Assembly: GCA_002427735.1 (NCBI GenBank)
Contig: DIYP01000007.1
Span: 248,001 to 312,000, forward strand
DNA from: Flavobacteriales bacterium UBA6051
GTDB lineage: Bacteria; Bacteroidota; Bacteroidia; Flavobacteriales_D; Crocinitomicaceae
Length of the DNA: 64,000 nt
Direction of reading: 5' to 3'
The notes below the pieces were generated by a model, which was given only the letters and a program-made list of their open reading frames with translations, did not search any database and was not told where the DNA came from. A program made the position numbers and the translations under genes. Below are positions 1 through 8,299 of the stretch, piece after piece. The number at the start of each line of letters is the position of its first letter. Positions within the stretch are counted from its first letter, which is position 1.

Positions 1-789
1 TTTTTTGTCTTCGTTTGAAATCTTTGTTAAATCGTTCTTCTGCAGAATTTCGCGTGCTAAGTTCAAGTAATTTACTGCACCCTTGCTTGAGGCGTCATGC
101 ATAACAATGGTTTCGCCAAAACTTGGTGCCTCGCCAAGCTTCGTGTTTCGATGGATGACTGTATCAAAAACGATTTCCTGAAAATGCATTTTTACTTCCT
201 CTACGACCTGGTTTGCCAAACGTAATCGTGTATCATACATCGTCAACAATATACCTTCAATCTCCAGTTCAAGATTTAGTCTTCCCTGAACTATTTTAAT
301 GGTATTGAGAAGTTTTCCTAATCCTTCAAGAGCGAAATACTCACATTGCACAGGTATGATAACAGAATCAGCAGCGGTTAATGCATTTACGGTGATTAAG
401 CCCAAGGATGGAGAACAATCGATTAAAATGAAGTCGTACTGATCACGAACCTTGTCCAACGCAAACTTCAGCATGTGCTCTCTGTTTGGCAGATTAATCA
501 TTTCCAATTCCGCTCCTACCAGATCAATATGAGAAGGTAAGATGTCCAGATTTGGATTATCTGTTTCGATGATGAGTTCTGTTGGATCCACATCATTGAT
601 CAAACAATCATATATATTTTTCGTGTTTTTAGGATCCAAACCAACTCCAGAAGTTGCATTGGCCTGTGGGTCAGCATCAACAATCAACGTTTTATACTCC
701 AGAACACCTAAACACCCACACAGGTTAATTGCTGTGGTTGTTTTTCCAACGCCACCTTTCTGATTTGCTATTGCTATTATTTTACCCAT
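1..789 (-). CDS. parA: ParA/Soj-type partitioning ATPase (partial, stop lies off the left edge)
   Basis: ParA-family ATPase that acts with ParB in chromosome segregation on the nucleoid. The frame opens at ATG 787-789 and runs off the left edge, so 263 residues are visible without the stop. Seen: deviant Walker A KGGVGKTTT at residues 11-19 with the signature lysine, the switch-I-type motif DADPQAN at 38-44, and the Walker B-like segment FILIDCSPSLG. The visible length is close to the family's usual 250-265 residues, so only a few residues should be missing. parB usually follows in Bacteroidota but would be outside the window. A TATCTTTA-like sequence at 808-815 (minus) could be a weak -7 element. 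Confidence in the family is high; a plasmid-type ParA is less likely given the core chromosomal neighbours. Confidence 0.95.
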   Translation of the reverse strand, partial: MGKIIAIANQKGGVGKTTTAINLCGCLGVLEYKTLIVDADPQANATSGVGLDPKNTKNIYDCLINDVDPTELIIETDNPNLDILPSHIDLVGAELEMINLPNREHMLKFALDKVRDQYDFILIDCSPSLGLITVNALTAADSVIIPVQCEYFALEGLGKLLNTIKIVQGRLNLELEIEGILLTMYDTRLRLANQVVEEVKMHFQEIVFDTVIHRNTKLGEAPSFGETIVMHDASSKGAVNYLNLAREILQKNDLTKISNEDKK

Positions 790-962
790 TCATCGAAAAT
801 TGAAGCATAAAGATACGCTTAAACCTAATTAAATCACAGAAGAATTGTGAGTAGTTATCAACCAAAAAAGTGTTGATACATTGTTAATAATGATGTTCAA
901 ATAGTTAAGTCTGCAAGCAAGCACTTGCAGTATTCAGAAGAAAATTAAAGGGTAATTCAGAC

Positions 963-1298
963 CTATAAATCTTCAAAGGAAACTTCAGAATAATTCTCTA
1001 CGGAAGAATCGTCTTTTTCAGTGCGGTAATCTTCAGTCTTGTAGTCACCAGTGGCATTTAGCTCTTTGATCTTGTTAACAACATCAGACAATCCATCGGC
1101 AAACTTTTCGAAATCTTCCTTATACAAGAAAATCTTGTGCTTCTGATAATACTCTTTACCATCAGAGAAAGTTTTCTTGCTCTCAGTCATTGTAATGTAT
1201 AAGTCTCTACCCTTCGTCGCCTTCACATCAAAGAAGTAGGTTCTTTTTCCAGCCCTAACTACTTTTGAATATACCTCATCATTCTTATCGTACTCCAT
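963..1298 (-). CDS. PUR-alpha-like nucleic-acid-binding protein, DUF3276 family
   Basis: Small cytoplasmic protein of 111 residues matching the Bacteroidetes DUF3276/PUR-alpha-like family, whose studied members bind single-stranded DNA and RNA through a PUR fold. Seen: the N-terminal pattern VYSKVVRAGKRTYFFDVKAT (residues 10-29), then DLYITMTESKK, a lysine- and aromatic-rich middle (YYQKHKIFLYKEDFEKF) and an acidic, low-complexity tail rich in Glu, Asp, Ser and Thr. It lies 73 bases downstream of the ABC exporter on the same strand and may be read through from it. Length and motif order are those of the full-length family. Its specific target here is unknown. Confidence 0.88.
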   Translation of the reverse strand: MEYDKNDEVYSKVVRAGKRTYFFDVKATKGRDLYITMTESKKTFSDGKEYYQKHKIFLYKEDFEKFADGLSDVVNKIKELNATGDYKTEDYRTEKDDSSVENYSEVSFEDL

Positions 1299-1371
1299 AC
1301 CGTTTATACTTGGTTACAAAACTATTCCCAACAAATATGACGTTTTTTTTTGAATGTTACAATGGGACGGA

Positions 1372-3123
1372 TTAAGCTTTTTCCTCGGCCAGCTGTTTCT
1401 TATACAATTCGGCATATTCGCCATTCAACGCAAGTAGTTCCTGATGAGAGCCTTCCTCAATAATCGCACCCGCATCTAAATTGATGATTCTTCCAGCATT
1501 GCGTATTGAAGAAATTCGGTGGCTCACGACCAGAGAGGTGATCGCACCTGTTTTCTTTAGATTTGTCAGTATAATTTCTTCAGTTTCAGTATCTACCGCG
1601 GAAAGACAGTCGTCTAAAATAAGCAGCTTTGGATGGCGAATCAATGCCCTCGCAATACTTAGTCGCTGTTTCTGTCCACCACTTAAATTAACCCCTCTCT
1701 CTCCAAGAATTGTTTCGAACTTATTGGGGAAATCCTTTATATTATGATAGACATGGGCCATTGTGGTTACCTCGATCAGTTTGTCATCGTCCACCTCATC
1801 TTGATGCGTGCCGAACCTAAGGTTGTTTCGAATAGAGTCCGAGAAAAGAAAGACATCTTGCGGAACAATCCCTGCTTGATCTCTAAAATGAGCCAAGTTA
1901 ATTTCTTTAATATCTTGACCATCAATAAGTATGACTCCATTGTCAGGCTCGATTTGTCGAAGTAAAAGCTTAAGAATAGTTGATTTTCCGCTTCCCGTTT
2001 TTCCTACAATTCCCAACGATTCTCCCTTTTTCAACGAAAAACTCACATTTTTCAATGCTTGAATGCCCGAATTAGGGTAAGTGTAGGAAACATTTTTGAA
2101 TTCGATACTGCCGTTAAAATCAAATGGTTCAGCCGATGCGTTCACGATTTCGGGAGCCGTTTCTAAAAATTCATTGATGCGCGTTTGACTGGCTGCTGCT
2201 CTTTCAATTAGCGATGTAACCCAACCGATTGAAGCGAAAGGCCAGGTGAGCATGTTTACATAAATAATAAACTGAACGATTTGTCCTTCAGTAATTCCTT
2301 TGTCATAGAACAGTAGCCCTCCTAGATAAATACATAAAATGGTACTCAAACCAATCAGAATGAAAATGGTCGGCATGAAAAGAGAGTTGACGAGCACGAG
2401 CTTCATGTTCTTCGTCTTGTAATTTTCGGCAGATTCGGAAAAGCGTTCATGTACTTCTTTGGTCCTTCCATACGCCTTAACCACACGCATTCCCGAGAAT
2501 GTCTCTTGTGCGAGTGTTGACATGTCCGACTGTTCTCTTTGAACACTCGCGCTCAATCGATTGATGCGAGAAGCAACTTTATAGATTAAAACGGACATTA
2601 GTGGAAGGGGAAGCAACACATATAAGGTCATTCTACCATTAATCATGATCATATTGGAGATGATCATGATTGATAAAATAGTAAGATTCACGGTATACAT
2701 GATTCCGGGCCCCAGATACATCCGAACCTTTGAAACATCCTCTGAGATTCGATTCATTAAATCACCTGTATTATTCTTTTTGTAAAAGTTGTAGCTCAAC
2801 TTTTGGTAGTGTGAATAGATTTCATTCTTCAAATCATACTCAATAAAACGGGAAACAATGATAATCGTTTGCCGCGTGAAGAAGAGAAAGATACCAGCAA
2901 TAAGTGCCAGGAGCATGAATATTCCGCCTTTTTTGAGTGCAAAAATAACGAGGTCATCTTCTCCTTCAGCGCCCGTCCAGGCCAACAAATCATCTGTTGT
3001 ATTACCGAAAAATTCAGTAGTAGATACTTTAAAGAAATTACTTCCAACAATGAACAGTACTCCCAGTAAAAGACGCCATTTGTATTTTATGAAATATTTG
3101 TTGAGATAGCTCAGAGACTTCAT
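1372..3123 (-). CDS. ABC exporter, fused permease and ATPase (MsbA/MdlB type)
   Basis: Half-size ABC exporter of 583 residues in the inner membrane, expected to act as a homodimer or with a second half-transporter. Seen: about six hydrophobic segments in residues 15-310 (ABC_membrane type), then the nucleotide-binding domain with Walker A GKTGSGKST (about 375-383), Q-loop region (AGIVPQDVFLFSD), signature LSGGQKQRLSIARAL and Walker B LLILDDCLSAVD followed by the H-loop SHRIS. All catalytic motifs are intact. The substrate cannot be told from the sequence; lipid, peptide or drug export are all possible. It is divergent from the leucine dehydrogenase gene with an 83-base gap. Confidence 0.93.
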   Translation of the reverse strand: MKSLSYLNKYFIKYKWRLLLGVLFIVGSNFFKVSTTEFFGNTTDDLLAWTGAEGEDDLVIFALKKGGIFMLLALIAGIFLFFTRQTIIIVSRFIEYDLKNEIYSHYQKLSYNFYKKNNTGDLMNRISEDVSKVRMYLGPGIMYTVNLTILSIMIISNMIMINGRMTLYVLLPLPLMSVLIYKVASRINRLSASVQREQSDMSTLAQETFSGMRVVKAYGRTKEVHERFSESAENYKTKNMKLVLVNSLFMPTIFILIGLSTILCIYLGGLLFYDKGITEGQIVQFIIYVNMLTWPFASIGWVTSLIERAAASQTRINEFLETAPEIVNASAEPFDFNGSIEFKNVSYTYPNSGIQALKNVSFSLKKGESLGIVGKTGSGKSTILKLLLRQIEPDNGVILIDGQDIKEINLAHFRDQAGIVPQDVFLFSDSIRNNLRFGTHQDEVDDDKLIEVTTMAHVYHNIKDFPNKFETILGERGVNLSGGQKQRLSIARALIRHPKLLILDDCLSAVDTETEEIILTNLKKTGAITSLVVSHRISSIRNAGRIINLDAGAIIEEGSHQELLALNGEYAELYKKQLAEEKA

Positions 3124-3134
3124 TGATAATTTCC

Positions 3135-3142
3135 TATTTTTG
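3135..3142 (+). promoter_or_regulatory. Candidate -7 element for the leucine dehydrogenase-yajC operon
   Basis: TATTTTTG matches the Bacteroidetes consensus TAnnTTTG and would give a 5' leader of roughly 60 bases before ATG 3207. No well-spaced TTG -33 box is visible, so support is moderate. Confidence 0.35.
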
Positions 3143-3206
3143 CCACGCTGTTTACATAGCGTTGTAAAAGTATATAATACACTTGAGATAACATTTAAGC
3201 TTTACT

Positions 3207-4304
3207 ATGTTTGAAGTAAAAAATATAGAGGAAGTGAACCTCACAGAAAATCCTGTCATCGCTCAAATGAGCAAGTACAACCACGAACAATTGTTGTTTT
3301 GTAATGATAATGAGACAGGTTTGAAAGCCATCATTGCTGTACATAATACCGTTTTAGGACCTGCTTTGGGTGGGACCAGAATGTGGATGTATAACAATGA
3401 AACCGAAGCATTGAATGATGTGCTAAGGCTTTCTCGTGGAATGACGTATAAGAATTCTATTTCGGGATTGAATCTTGGAGGAGGAAAGGCAGTAATCATT
3501 GGAGATTCTCGCTCAATGAAGTCTGAAGCTTTGTTTAGAAGATTTGGAAAGTTCGTTAATAGCCTTGGAGGAAAATACATCACTGCTGAAGACGTTGGGA
3601 TTTCCCCAATTGACATGACATGGGTAAGTATGGAAACGAATCACGTTGTTGGTTTACCGGGTAAAAGTGGTGACCCATCTCCAGTTACTGCGCATGGGAC
3701 CTATGTTGGAATGAAAGCTTGTGCGAAAGAGCAGTTTGGTTCTGATTCTCTTGCTGGTAAAAAAGTTGCAGTGCAGGGTGTTGGTCACGTGGGAGAGTAC
3801 CTCGTAAGTTCTTTAGCAAAGGAAGGCGCTGAGATTTTTATTTCTGACATTCACGAGCCAACGTTAAAGCGTGTAGCGGAAACGTATGGTGCCAAAGTTG
3901 TTGGTTTAGATGAAATCTATGATATAGATATGGATATCTATGCACCATGTGCTCTCGGAGCTACTGTGAATGATGAAACATTGTCTCGCTTAAAGTGTTC
4001 AATCATTGCTGGAGCTGCGAATAATCAATTGAAGCAAGAAGATATTCATGGTCGAGCGGTAATGGAGAAAGGGATGATTTATGCACCTGATTTTGCATTG
4101 AATGCAGGGGGAGTCATTAACTGCTATTCTGAGGTAAAAGGTCTTGCTCCTGAATGGGCAATGGGGAAAGCAGAGGAAATTTATACAACTATCCAAAATA
4201 TCGTGAAGCGTTCACAAAGTGAGAACGTTCCAACGTACCAGATTGCAAACAAGATGGCTGAAGAGCGCATTGAAGCAATGGGTAAAGTAAAACTTCCATT
4301 ATAA
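3207..4304 (+). CDS. ldh: Leucine dehydrogenase (Glu/Leu/Phe/Val dehydrogenase family)
   Basis: NAD-dependent oxidative deaminase of branched-chain amino acids (L-leucine to 2-ketoisocaproate plus ammonia), cytoplasmic. The 365-residue length is that of leucine dehydrogenases rather than the roughly 450 of glutamate dehydrogenases. Seen: GPALGGTRMW (51-60), substrate-binding Lys82 in RGMTYKN, the GGGKAV motif with catalytic Lys94, the AEDVG motif, and the Rossmann motif VAVQGVGHVGEYL. First gene of a tight plus-strand run with nusB (8-base gap), DUF1573 and yajC. The distinction from valine or phenylalanine dehydrogenase is by resemblance only. Confidence 0.92.
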   Translation: MFEVKNIEEVNLTENPVIAQMSKYNHEQLLFCNDNETGLKAIIAVHNTVLGPALGGTRMWMYNNETEALNDVLRLSRGMTYKNSISGLNLGGGKAVIIGDSRSMKSEALFRRFGKFVNSLGGKYITAEDVGISPIDMTWVSMETNHVVGLPGKSGDPSPVTAHGTYVGMKACAKEQFGSDSLAGKKVAVQGVGHVGEYLVSSLAKEGAEIFISDIHEPTLKRVAETYGAKVVGLDEIYDIDMDIYAPCALGATVNDETLSRLKCSIIAGAANNQLKQEDIHGRAVMEKGMIYAPDFALNAGGVINCYSEVKGLAPEWAMGKAEEIYTTIQNIVKRSQSENVPTYQIANKMAEERIEAMGKVKLPL

Positions 4305-4312
4305 AGGCATAA

Positions 4313-5260
4313 ATGCTAAACAGAAGACACTTACGTATAAAAGTGCTACAGTCGTTGTATGCCTTTTTTCAATCCAGTGATGAAGAATACGGAAAGGTAG
4401 AGAAAGAGATGCTGACCTCTTTGGAGCGCATCTATGACCTGTATATTTATTTGTTACTAACGTTCGGAGAGCTCAAGCACAAGGCTGAGTTCAGAATGGA
4501 AGAGAATAAGAAGAAAATTCGTCCTGCTGAAGAAGATCTTCATCCTAATCGAAAGTTCGCTGACAATGCAATTACCGATATTTTACTTGAACACAAAGAA
4601 TTACGTGAGATTTCGGAAAAACGAAAAGTAAACTGGATTGGTGATGAAAACCAGGAGATGTTTCGCAAAATGTATTTGCACATTCGTGAAAGCGAAACAT
4701 ACGATGCTTACATGAATAACGGAGTCGCTGGTTTTGAGGAAGACCGGGCATTTGCATTAGCGTTGTTTAAGACAGAAATAGCTAATTTCCCTTTGCTCTA
4801 CAATTATTTTGAAGAGAAGAGTATCCATTGGATGGATGACATTGATTTGGCGTGTTCGATGGTCTTAAAAACGATCAAAACATTTGAAGAGGGAGGAGAG
4901 AACGCTGTTCTACCTTTATACAAGGATAAAAAAGACGAACTGAGCTTTGTAAAAGACTTGATGGTCAAAACAATATCTTTTGATAAAGAAAATGAGCAAT
5001 TGATTGATGAACTAACGAGCAATTGGGAGTTGGATAGAATTGCTAAAATGGACGTTATTTTGATGAAGATGGCCATTACAGAGCTGCAAATTTTCAATAA
5101 TATTCCAACCAAAGTAACTTTGAATGAATACATTGAGATTTCAAAGTTCTACAGTACCCCTAAAAGCAATGGCTTTATTAATGGGGTCCTGGATAAGGCA
5201 ATTGACCGTTTGAACAAGGACGGCAAAATATTAAAAGTAGGAAGAGGATTAAAAAATTAA
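4313..5260 (+). CDS. nusB: Transcription antitermination protein NusB (long Bacteroidetes form)
   Basis: NusB joins the NusA/E/G complex that prevents premature termination on rRNA operons. At 315 residues it is about twice the proteobacterial length. The recognisable NusB fold is C-terminal (about residues 225-300), with the hallmarks WELDRIAKMDVILMKMAITEL, PTKVTLNEYIEISKFY (split by a short linker) and the end motif GFINGVLDKA. The first 200 residues form a charged helical extension found in Bacteroidota homologues; its N-terminal RHLRIKVLQSLYAFFQS resembles the first NusB helix. It sits 8 bases after leucine dehydrogenase and 4 bases before the DUF1573 lipoprotein, indicating one operon. 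Confidence 0.93.
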   Translation: MLNRRHLRIKVLQSLYAFFQSSDEEYGKVEKEMLTSLERIYDLYIYLLLTFGELKHKAEFRMEENKKKIRPAEEDLHPNRKFADNAITDILLEHKELREISEKRKVNWIGDENQEMFRKMYLHIRESETYDAYMNNGVAGFEEDRAFALALFKTEIANFPLLYNYFEEKSIHWMDDIDLACSMVLKTIKTFEEGGENAVLPLYKDKKDELSFVKDLMVKTISFDKENEQLIDELTSNWELDRIAKMDVILMKMAITELQIFNNIPTKVTLNEYIEISKFYSTPKSNGFINGVLDKAIDRLNKDGKILKVGRGLKN

Positions 5261-5264
5261 TGAG

Positions 5265-5660
5265 ATGAAGTATTTAATAATTAGCGTGTTAGCGATTGTA
5301 CTTTCAGCTTGTGGTGGAAGTAACGAGGTTGAAGTTGGGAATAAGACGACTATGGAAGTTTTACCAGAGGTTTTTGATGCCGGCGATGTTGTAAAAGGAG
5401 AGATGATCAATGCGAAGTTTACTCTGAAGAATACAGGAGATTATCCTTTGGTTCTTGGTGAGGTGAAAGGGACGTGTTCATGTACAGTGGCAGATTATCC
5501 GGAAGAACCAATTCCTCCAGGTGGAACGGGTGAAATTCTTGCACATGTCAATACAAATGAGACAGGTGTAGGGCCATTGAATAAATCAGTGAATATTGTA
5601 GCGAACACCGAAGCGTCAATTACTACGGTTTCTGTTCGCGCAGATGTAATGAGAAAATAA
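5265..5660 (+). CDS. DUF1573 lipoprotein
   Basis: Exported lipoprotein of 131 residues. Seen: a short signal peptide ending in lipobox LSAC (Cys16), then a DUF1573 beta-sandwich (related to the HYDIN/ASH type) with FDAGDVVKGEMINAKFTLKN, the family's typical CSCT motif in GTCSCTVADYP, and PIPPGGTGEI. It is tightly placed between nusB and yajC, the usual position in Bacteroidota operons of this kind. No catalytic function is established for the family; a structural or envelope role is an inference. The lipid anchor places it in the periplasm or outer membrane. Confidence 0.88.
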   Translation: MKYLIISVLAIVLSACGGSNEVEVGNKTTMEVLPEVFDAGDVVKGEMINAKFTLKNTGDYPLVLGEVKGTCSCTVADYPEEPIPPGGTGEILAHVNTNETGVGPLNKSVNIVANTEASITTVSVRADVMRK

Positions 5661-5681
5661 AAAGTTAAAACCAGAACTGTT

Positions 5682-5945
5682 ATGGATCAAATGATAATGT
5701 TGGTACTGATTTTAGTAGTGTTCTACTTCTTCATGATCAGACCACAAATGAAAAAGCAAAAAGAACTCAAGAAGTTCCGTGAAAATCTAAGTGTTGGAGA
5801 CAAGGTTGTCACCATTGGAGGTATTCACGGGAAAGTTTTGGAGGTTTCTGAATCTACGATTCTAATCTCCGTAGAATCTGGAAAGATGCGAGTTGATAAG
5901 GCCGCGGTATCCAATTCTGCAGAAGATATGCTTGTTAAGAAATAA
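5682..5945 (+). CDS. yajC: Preprotein translocase accessory subunit YajC
   Basis: Small single-span membrane protein of 87 residues that associates with SecDF and the SecYEG translocon. Seen: an N-terminal transmembrane helix (about residues 4-18) followed by the family hallmark FFMIRPQMKKQKE, and a cytoplasmic part with GDKVVTIGGIHGKV and the terminal VDKAAV motif. Last gene of the leucine dehydrogenase-nusB-DUF1573 run, 21 bases after DUF1573, and followed at once by a strong terminator. Confidence 0.94.
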   Translation: MDQMIMLVLILVVFYFFMIRPQMKKQKELKKFRENLSVGDKVVTIGGIHGKVLEVSESTILISVESGKMRVDKAAVSNSAEDMLVKK

Positions 5946-5978
5946 AAAAAGAGAGCTGAGAAATCAGCTCTTTTTTTT
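5944..5978. terminator. Bidirectional Rho-independent terminator between yajC and the DUF4294 gene
   Basis: Perfect 8-bp stem AGAGCTGA (5952-5959) / TCAGCTCT (5964-5971) with a GAAA loop, flanked by an A run at 5944-5950 and a T run at 5971-5978, so it can work on both strands. The stop codon of the minus-strand gene (5964-5966) lies in the stem. Confidence 0.88.
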
Positions 5979-6635
5979 GTCCTTTTTATTTCTTTTTCGT
6001 TGGCGCTTACGCTTGCGAGATTCTCTAATTCCTTCGCGGTATTCTTTCATACTTTCTTTGTATTCCGCCTTATCCATTTTACGCATCTCGGTGTCAAATT
6101 CGATGCGTCCGGAAATAATATCTTGAATTACTATTTCAGTAATCCAATCATCGGAATTGTCGTTGTCTGGTTCATATTTTGAATCAAGATCATGTCCCCA
6201 AATTTTTGCAATTCCAGTATAAATTCCTGAGCTTGTGTTTCCTCTGTATTTTTCTATAATTTCACCAACGGTAAGTCCAGTTTCTCGATGAACCAGTTTC
6301 ATCAGCATTCCTCCTTCACTTACATATAAATCGCGAATGTTGAATGTGAATTCTTCTTTCAACTCAGCATGTGCCTTTCTTCCGTACTTTTTGCGCTTTC
6401 TTTTTTTCTCAATATCTGTTAAGTCAGACTCGTACTCATCGATTAGCTCTTTTGCTTTCAAGGCCATAGGGTAGGTGCGAATCAATAAGTTGAGTTTGCG
6501 TTGGTATTTTCGTGAGAAATCTTTGTCCACACGCATTTCCGGCACATCCTGCTGTTTGACCGCAGAAAGTTCATCCTGACTAAATGCGAAAGGCATTAAG
6601 TTCAATGAAATCAGGCATATGAAAATTCTTAACAT
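5964..6635 (-). CDS. DUF4294 family exported protein
   Basis: Secreted protein of 223 residues, function unknown, conserved in Bacteroidota as DUF4294. Seen: signal peptide MLRIFICLISLNLMPFAFSQ (1-20), then the family core with YQRKLNLLIRTYPMALKAKE, the DEYESDLTDIEKKRKRKKY segment, and LVHRETGLTVGEIIEKYRG. The C-terminal ~35 residues are extremely basic (runs of RKRKRQRKRNKKDKKK), which could favour nucleic-acid or membrane contact. It is convergent with yajC and its last codons form part of the shared terminator hairpin. No enzymatic motif is visible. Confidence 0.78.
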   Translation of the reverse strand: MLRIFICLISLNLMPFAFSQDELSAVKQQDVPEMRVDKDFSRKYQRKLNLLIRTYPMALKAKELIDEYESDLTDIEKKRKRKKYGRKAHAELKEEFTFNIRDLYVSEGGMLMKLVHRETGLTVGEIIEKYRGNTSSGIYTGIAKIWGHDLDSKYEPDNDNSDDWITEIVIQDIISGRIEFDTEMRKMDKAEYKESMKEYREGIRESRKRKRQRKRNKKDKKKS

Positions 6636-6716
6636 ATTTGTGGTTTTGTCTGAACGTCTATTTTGTAAGAAGTTCGTATTATTACCTTCAAATTTGTTGC
6701 CAAAGAATACATTTTA

Positions 6717-7169
6717 ATGAAAAGGCTTCTTTTTTTTATAACGATCATTTCTCTATTTAGTTGTGCTTCAGATCCCGAAGTTGTCATTGAAGGGCCTGAA
6801 CAAGCTGGTGACACCATCCAAAAAAACAATCGCTTAGATTCTCTCGAAGAGCAGATAAAATCAGATTATGACATGTCTACAGTGGACGACGAGAATTCGG
6901 AAGAATTCATGGAAAGTCTTGTAGAAATTGAAAAAAAATACGGAGAACAGTGGGACTTTTGTACGTGTGTTATTAAAAATGACTCGATCAATAAAGCATT
7001 TTCATCTCCTGTTTCGGACAATGAGTTTGAAAGACTTTCTGCCCGGTTTGATGTGATCGACGAAAAGTGTAAAGCTTTTTTGGTTCAAAACCCGAATGTT
7101 ACTCCTGAAGAACGAGCCAAGCATGAAAAAAAGGTGCGCAACTGTTTGAAAGAGGCAGGGATCAGATAA
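6717..7169 (+). CDS. Predicted lipoprotein of unknown function
   Basis: Hypothetical exported lipoprotein of 150 residues. Seen: signal peptide with lipobox LFSC (Cys16) and then an acidic, probably disordered stretch (residues 20-65). The C-terminal half is helical, with spaced cysteines in WDFCTCVIKN, EKCKAF and RNCLKEAG that could form disulphides in the periplasm. A TACATTTT sequence ends one base before the start and is a near match to the -7 consensus. The next gene begins 12 bases downstream, so the two may be co-transcribed. I do not recognise a family with confidence. Confidence 0.75.
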   Translation: MKRLLFFITIISLFSCASDPEVVIEGPEQAGDTIQKNNRLDSLEEQIKSDYDMSTVDDENSEEFMESLVEIEKKYGEQWDFCTCVIKNDSINKAFSSPVSDNEFERLSARFDVIDEKCKAFLVQNPNVTPEERAKHEKKVRNCLKEAGIR

Positions 7170-7181
7170 ATTATAGTTCCT

Positions 7182-7889
7182 ATGGATTTAAAAGAAGTAA
7201 TGGACTACCTTGAGAGCAAGGGAAGTGAACAAACGCGTAAAATCTATCGTAACCATGGTGCGCCTAATAATTTCTATGGCGTTAAAGTGGGCGATTTAAA
7301 GCCCATTCAAAAAAAAGAAAAAAACAATCAAGCGCTAGCGCTGGAATTATACTCAACGGGTAATTCGGATGCACAGTATTTAGCTGGATTGATTGCTGAT
7401 CCGAAAGCGTTTTCCAAGGAAGAGTTTAAACAATGGGCGTTGGAAGCAGGTTGGTACATGGTTTCTGAGTATGCAGTGGCATGGAATTTAGCTGAAAGTC
7501 CACTTTGCATGGATATTTGTAAAGAGTGGATTAATAGTAACGATGAAAAGTTACAAGAATGTGCCTGGGCAGCACTTGGTGCGTATTTAGGGTATGCTAA
7601 AAACGAGGAAATCGATTTGGCCTTTCACAAGGGCTTAATTCAAAGAATAGAAAAAGAAATTCATCAAGCTGGAAATCGAACAAAGTATTGCATGAATGGT
7701 TATGTTATAGCGCTTGGAGGCGCTTTTCCTGAATTAACTGAAGAATGCAAGTCGGTCGGTGATCGCATTGGAAAAGTTGAAGTGTTTATGGGGAATACTT
7801 CTTGCAAAGTTCCAGTTATCAGACCTTACCTCGAGAATATGGAGAAAAGAGGAAGAATTGGAAAAAAGAAAAAAACAGCGAAGTGCTGA
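7182..7889 (+). CDS. DNA alkylation repair family protein (AlkD-like HEAT repeats)
   Basis: Cytoplasmic protein of 235 residues resembling the AlkC/AlkD DNA alkylation repair family, HEAT-like helical repeat glycosylases that excise alkylated bases. Seen: an N-terminal YGVKVGDLKPIQKK segment typical of the family, repeated helical pairs, the aromatic-rich WYMVSEYAVAWNLAESP motif, and CAWAALGAYL. The C-terminus is strongly basic (KRGRIGKKKKTAKC), consistent with DNA contact. Residues needed for glycosylase activity were not individually checked, and many homologues of this size have no proven activity. It lies 12 bases after the preceding lipoprotein gene. Confidence 0.8.
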   Translation: MDLKEVMDYLESKGSEQTRKIYRNHGAPNNFYGVKVGDLKPIQKKEKNNQALALELYSTGNSDAQYLAGLIADPKAFSKEEFKQWALEAGWYMVSEYAVAWNLAESPLCMDICKEWINSNDEKLQECAWAALGAYLGYAKNEEIDLAFHKGLIQRIEKEIHQAGNRTKYCMNGYVIALGGAFPELTEECKSVGDRIGKVEVFMGNTSCKVPVIRPYLENMEKRGRIGKKKKTAKC

Positions 7890-7892
7890 TTT

Positions 7893-7921
7893 TTTGATTT
7901 CAGAAAAAATACATAATTTTG
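7893..7921 (+). promoter_or_regulatory. Bacteroidetes-type promoter for the His-rich protein/TonB receptor cluster
   Basis: TTTG at 7893-7896, a 17-base spacer and TAATTTTG at 7914-7921 match the -33/-7 consensus TTTG-N17-23-TAnnTTTG. The start codon ATG 7926 follows by only four bases, implying a leaderless or nearly leaderless mRNA. Confidence 0.58.
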
Positions 7922-7925
7922 CGAC

Positions 7926-8231
7926 ATGCGGCAATTGTTTGCATATCTCCTTATAGCTAGTTTTGCGTTTCTTTCAACGCCTAAACAGTTATGGCATTCG
8001 CACGATCATGACCATGATCACGATCATGAATCCCCTGAAAAATCGTCAACACAAGTTGAAGAAGATTGTTTTGTCTGTGACTTCGACTTGAGCAATTTAG
8101 CTGGAGTGGTTGAAGTTCCATTCCAAATTTCTACGAAGAAATATGCTACATATGTAGCACCTCAGGAAGTACGATACGTTCAGATCGAACTGAATTACAA
8201 ATCTTCTCGTGCTCCACCAAGCTTAGTTTAA
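7926..8231 (+). CDS. Small exported His-rich protein, putative metal binder
   Basis: Protein of 101 residues with a signal peptide (about residues 1-17), a histidine/aspartate repeat HSHDHDHDHDH at 24-34 and a CFVC pair at Cys48 and Cys51. His-Asp repeats of this kind bind Zn, Ni or Co. It lies 68 bases upstream of a ZnuD-like TonB receptor on the same strand, which supports a role in periplasmic metal capture or hand-over; that role is inference. The start is set by the signal peptide and lies directly behind a good -7 element. No named family is recognised. Confidence 0.75.
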   Translation: MRQLFAYLLIASFAFLSTPKQLWHSHDHDHDHDHESPEKSSTQVEEDCFVCDFDLSNLAGVVEVPFQISTKKYATYVAPQEVRYVQIELNYKSSRAPPSLV

Positions 8232-8299
8232 TCTCAGATCAGGCTTTAAGGAAGTCTGTTGTGGTCTTATTGACCTTCTTTGAACTAAGATATTTTACA

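Noticed and set aside
3263..3616. Minus-strand frame (117 codons) inside leucine dehydrogenase
   Set aside because: Antisense to conserved leucine dehydrogenase motifs; no independent start signal or recognisable product.
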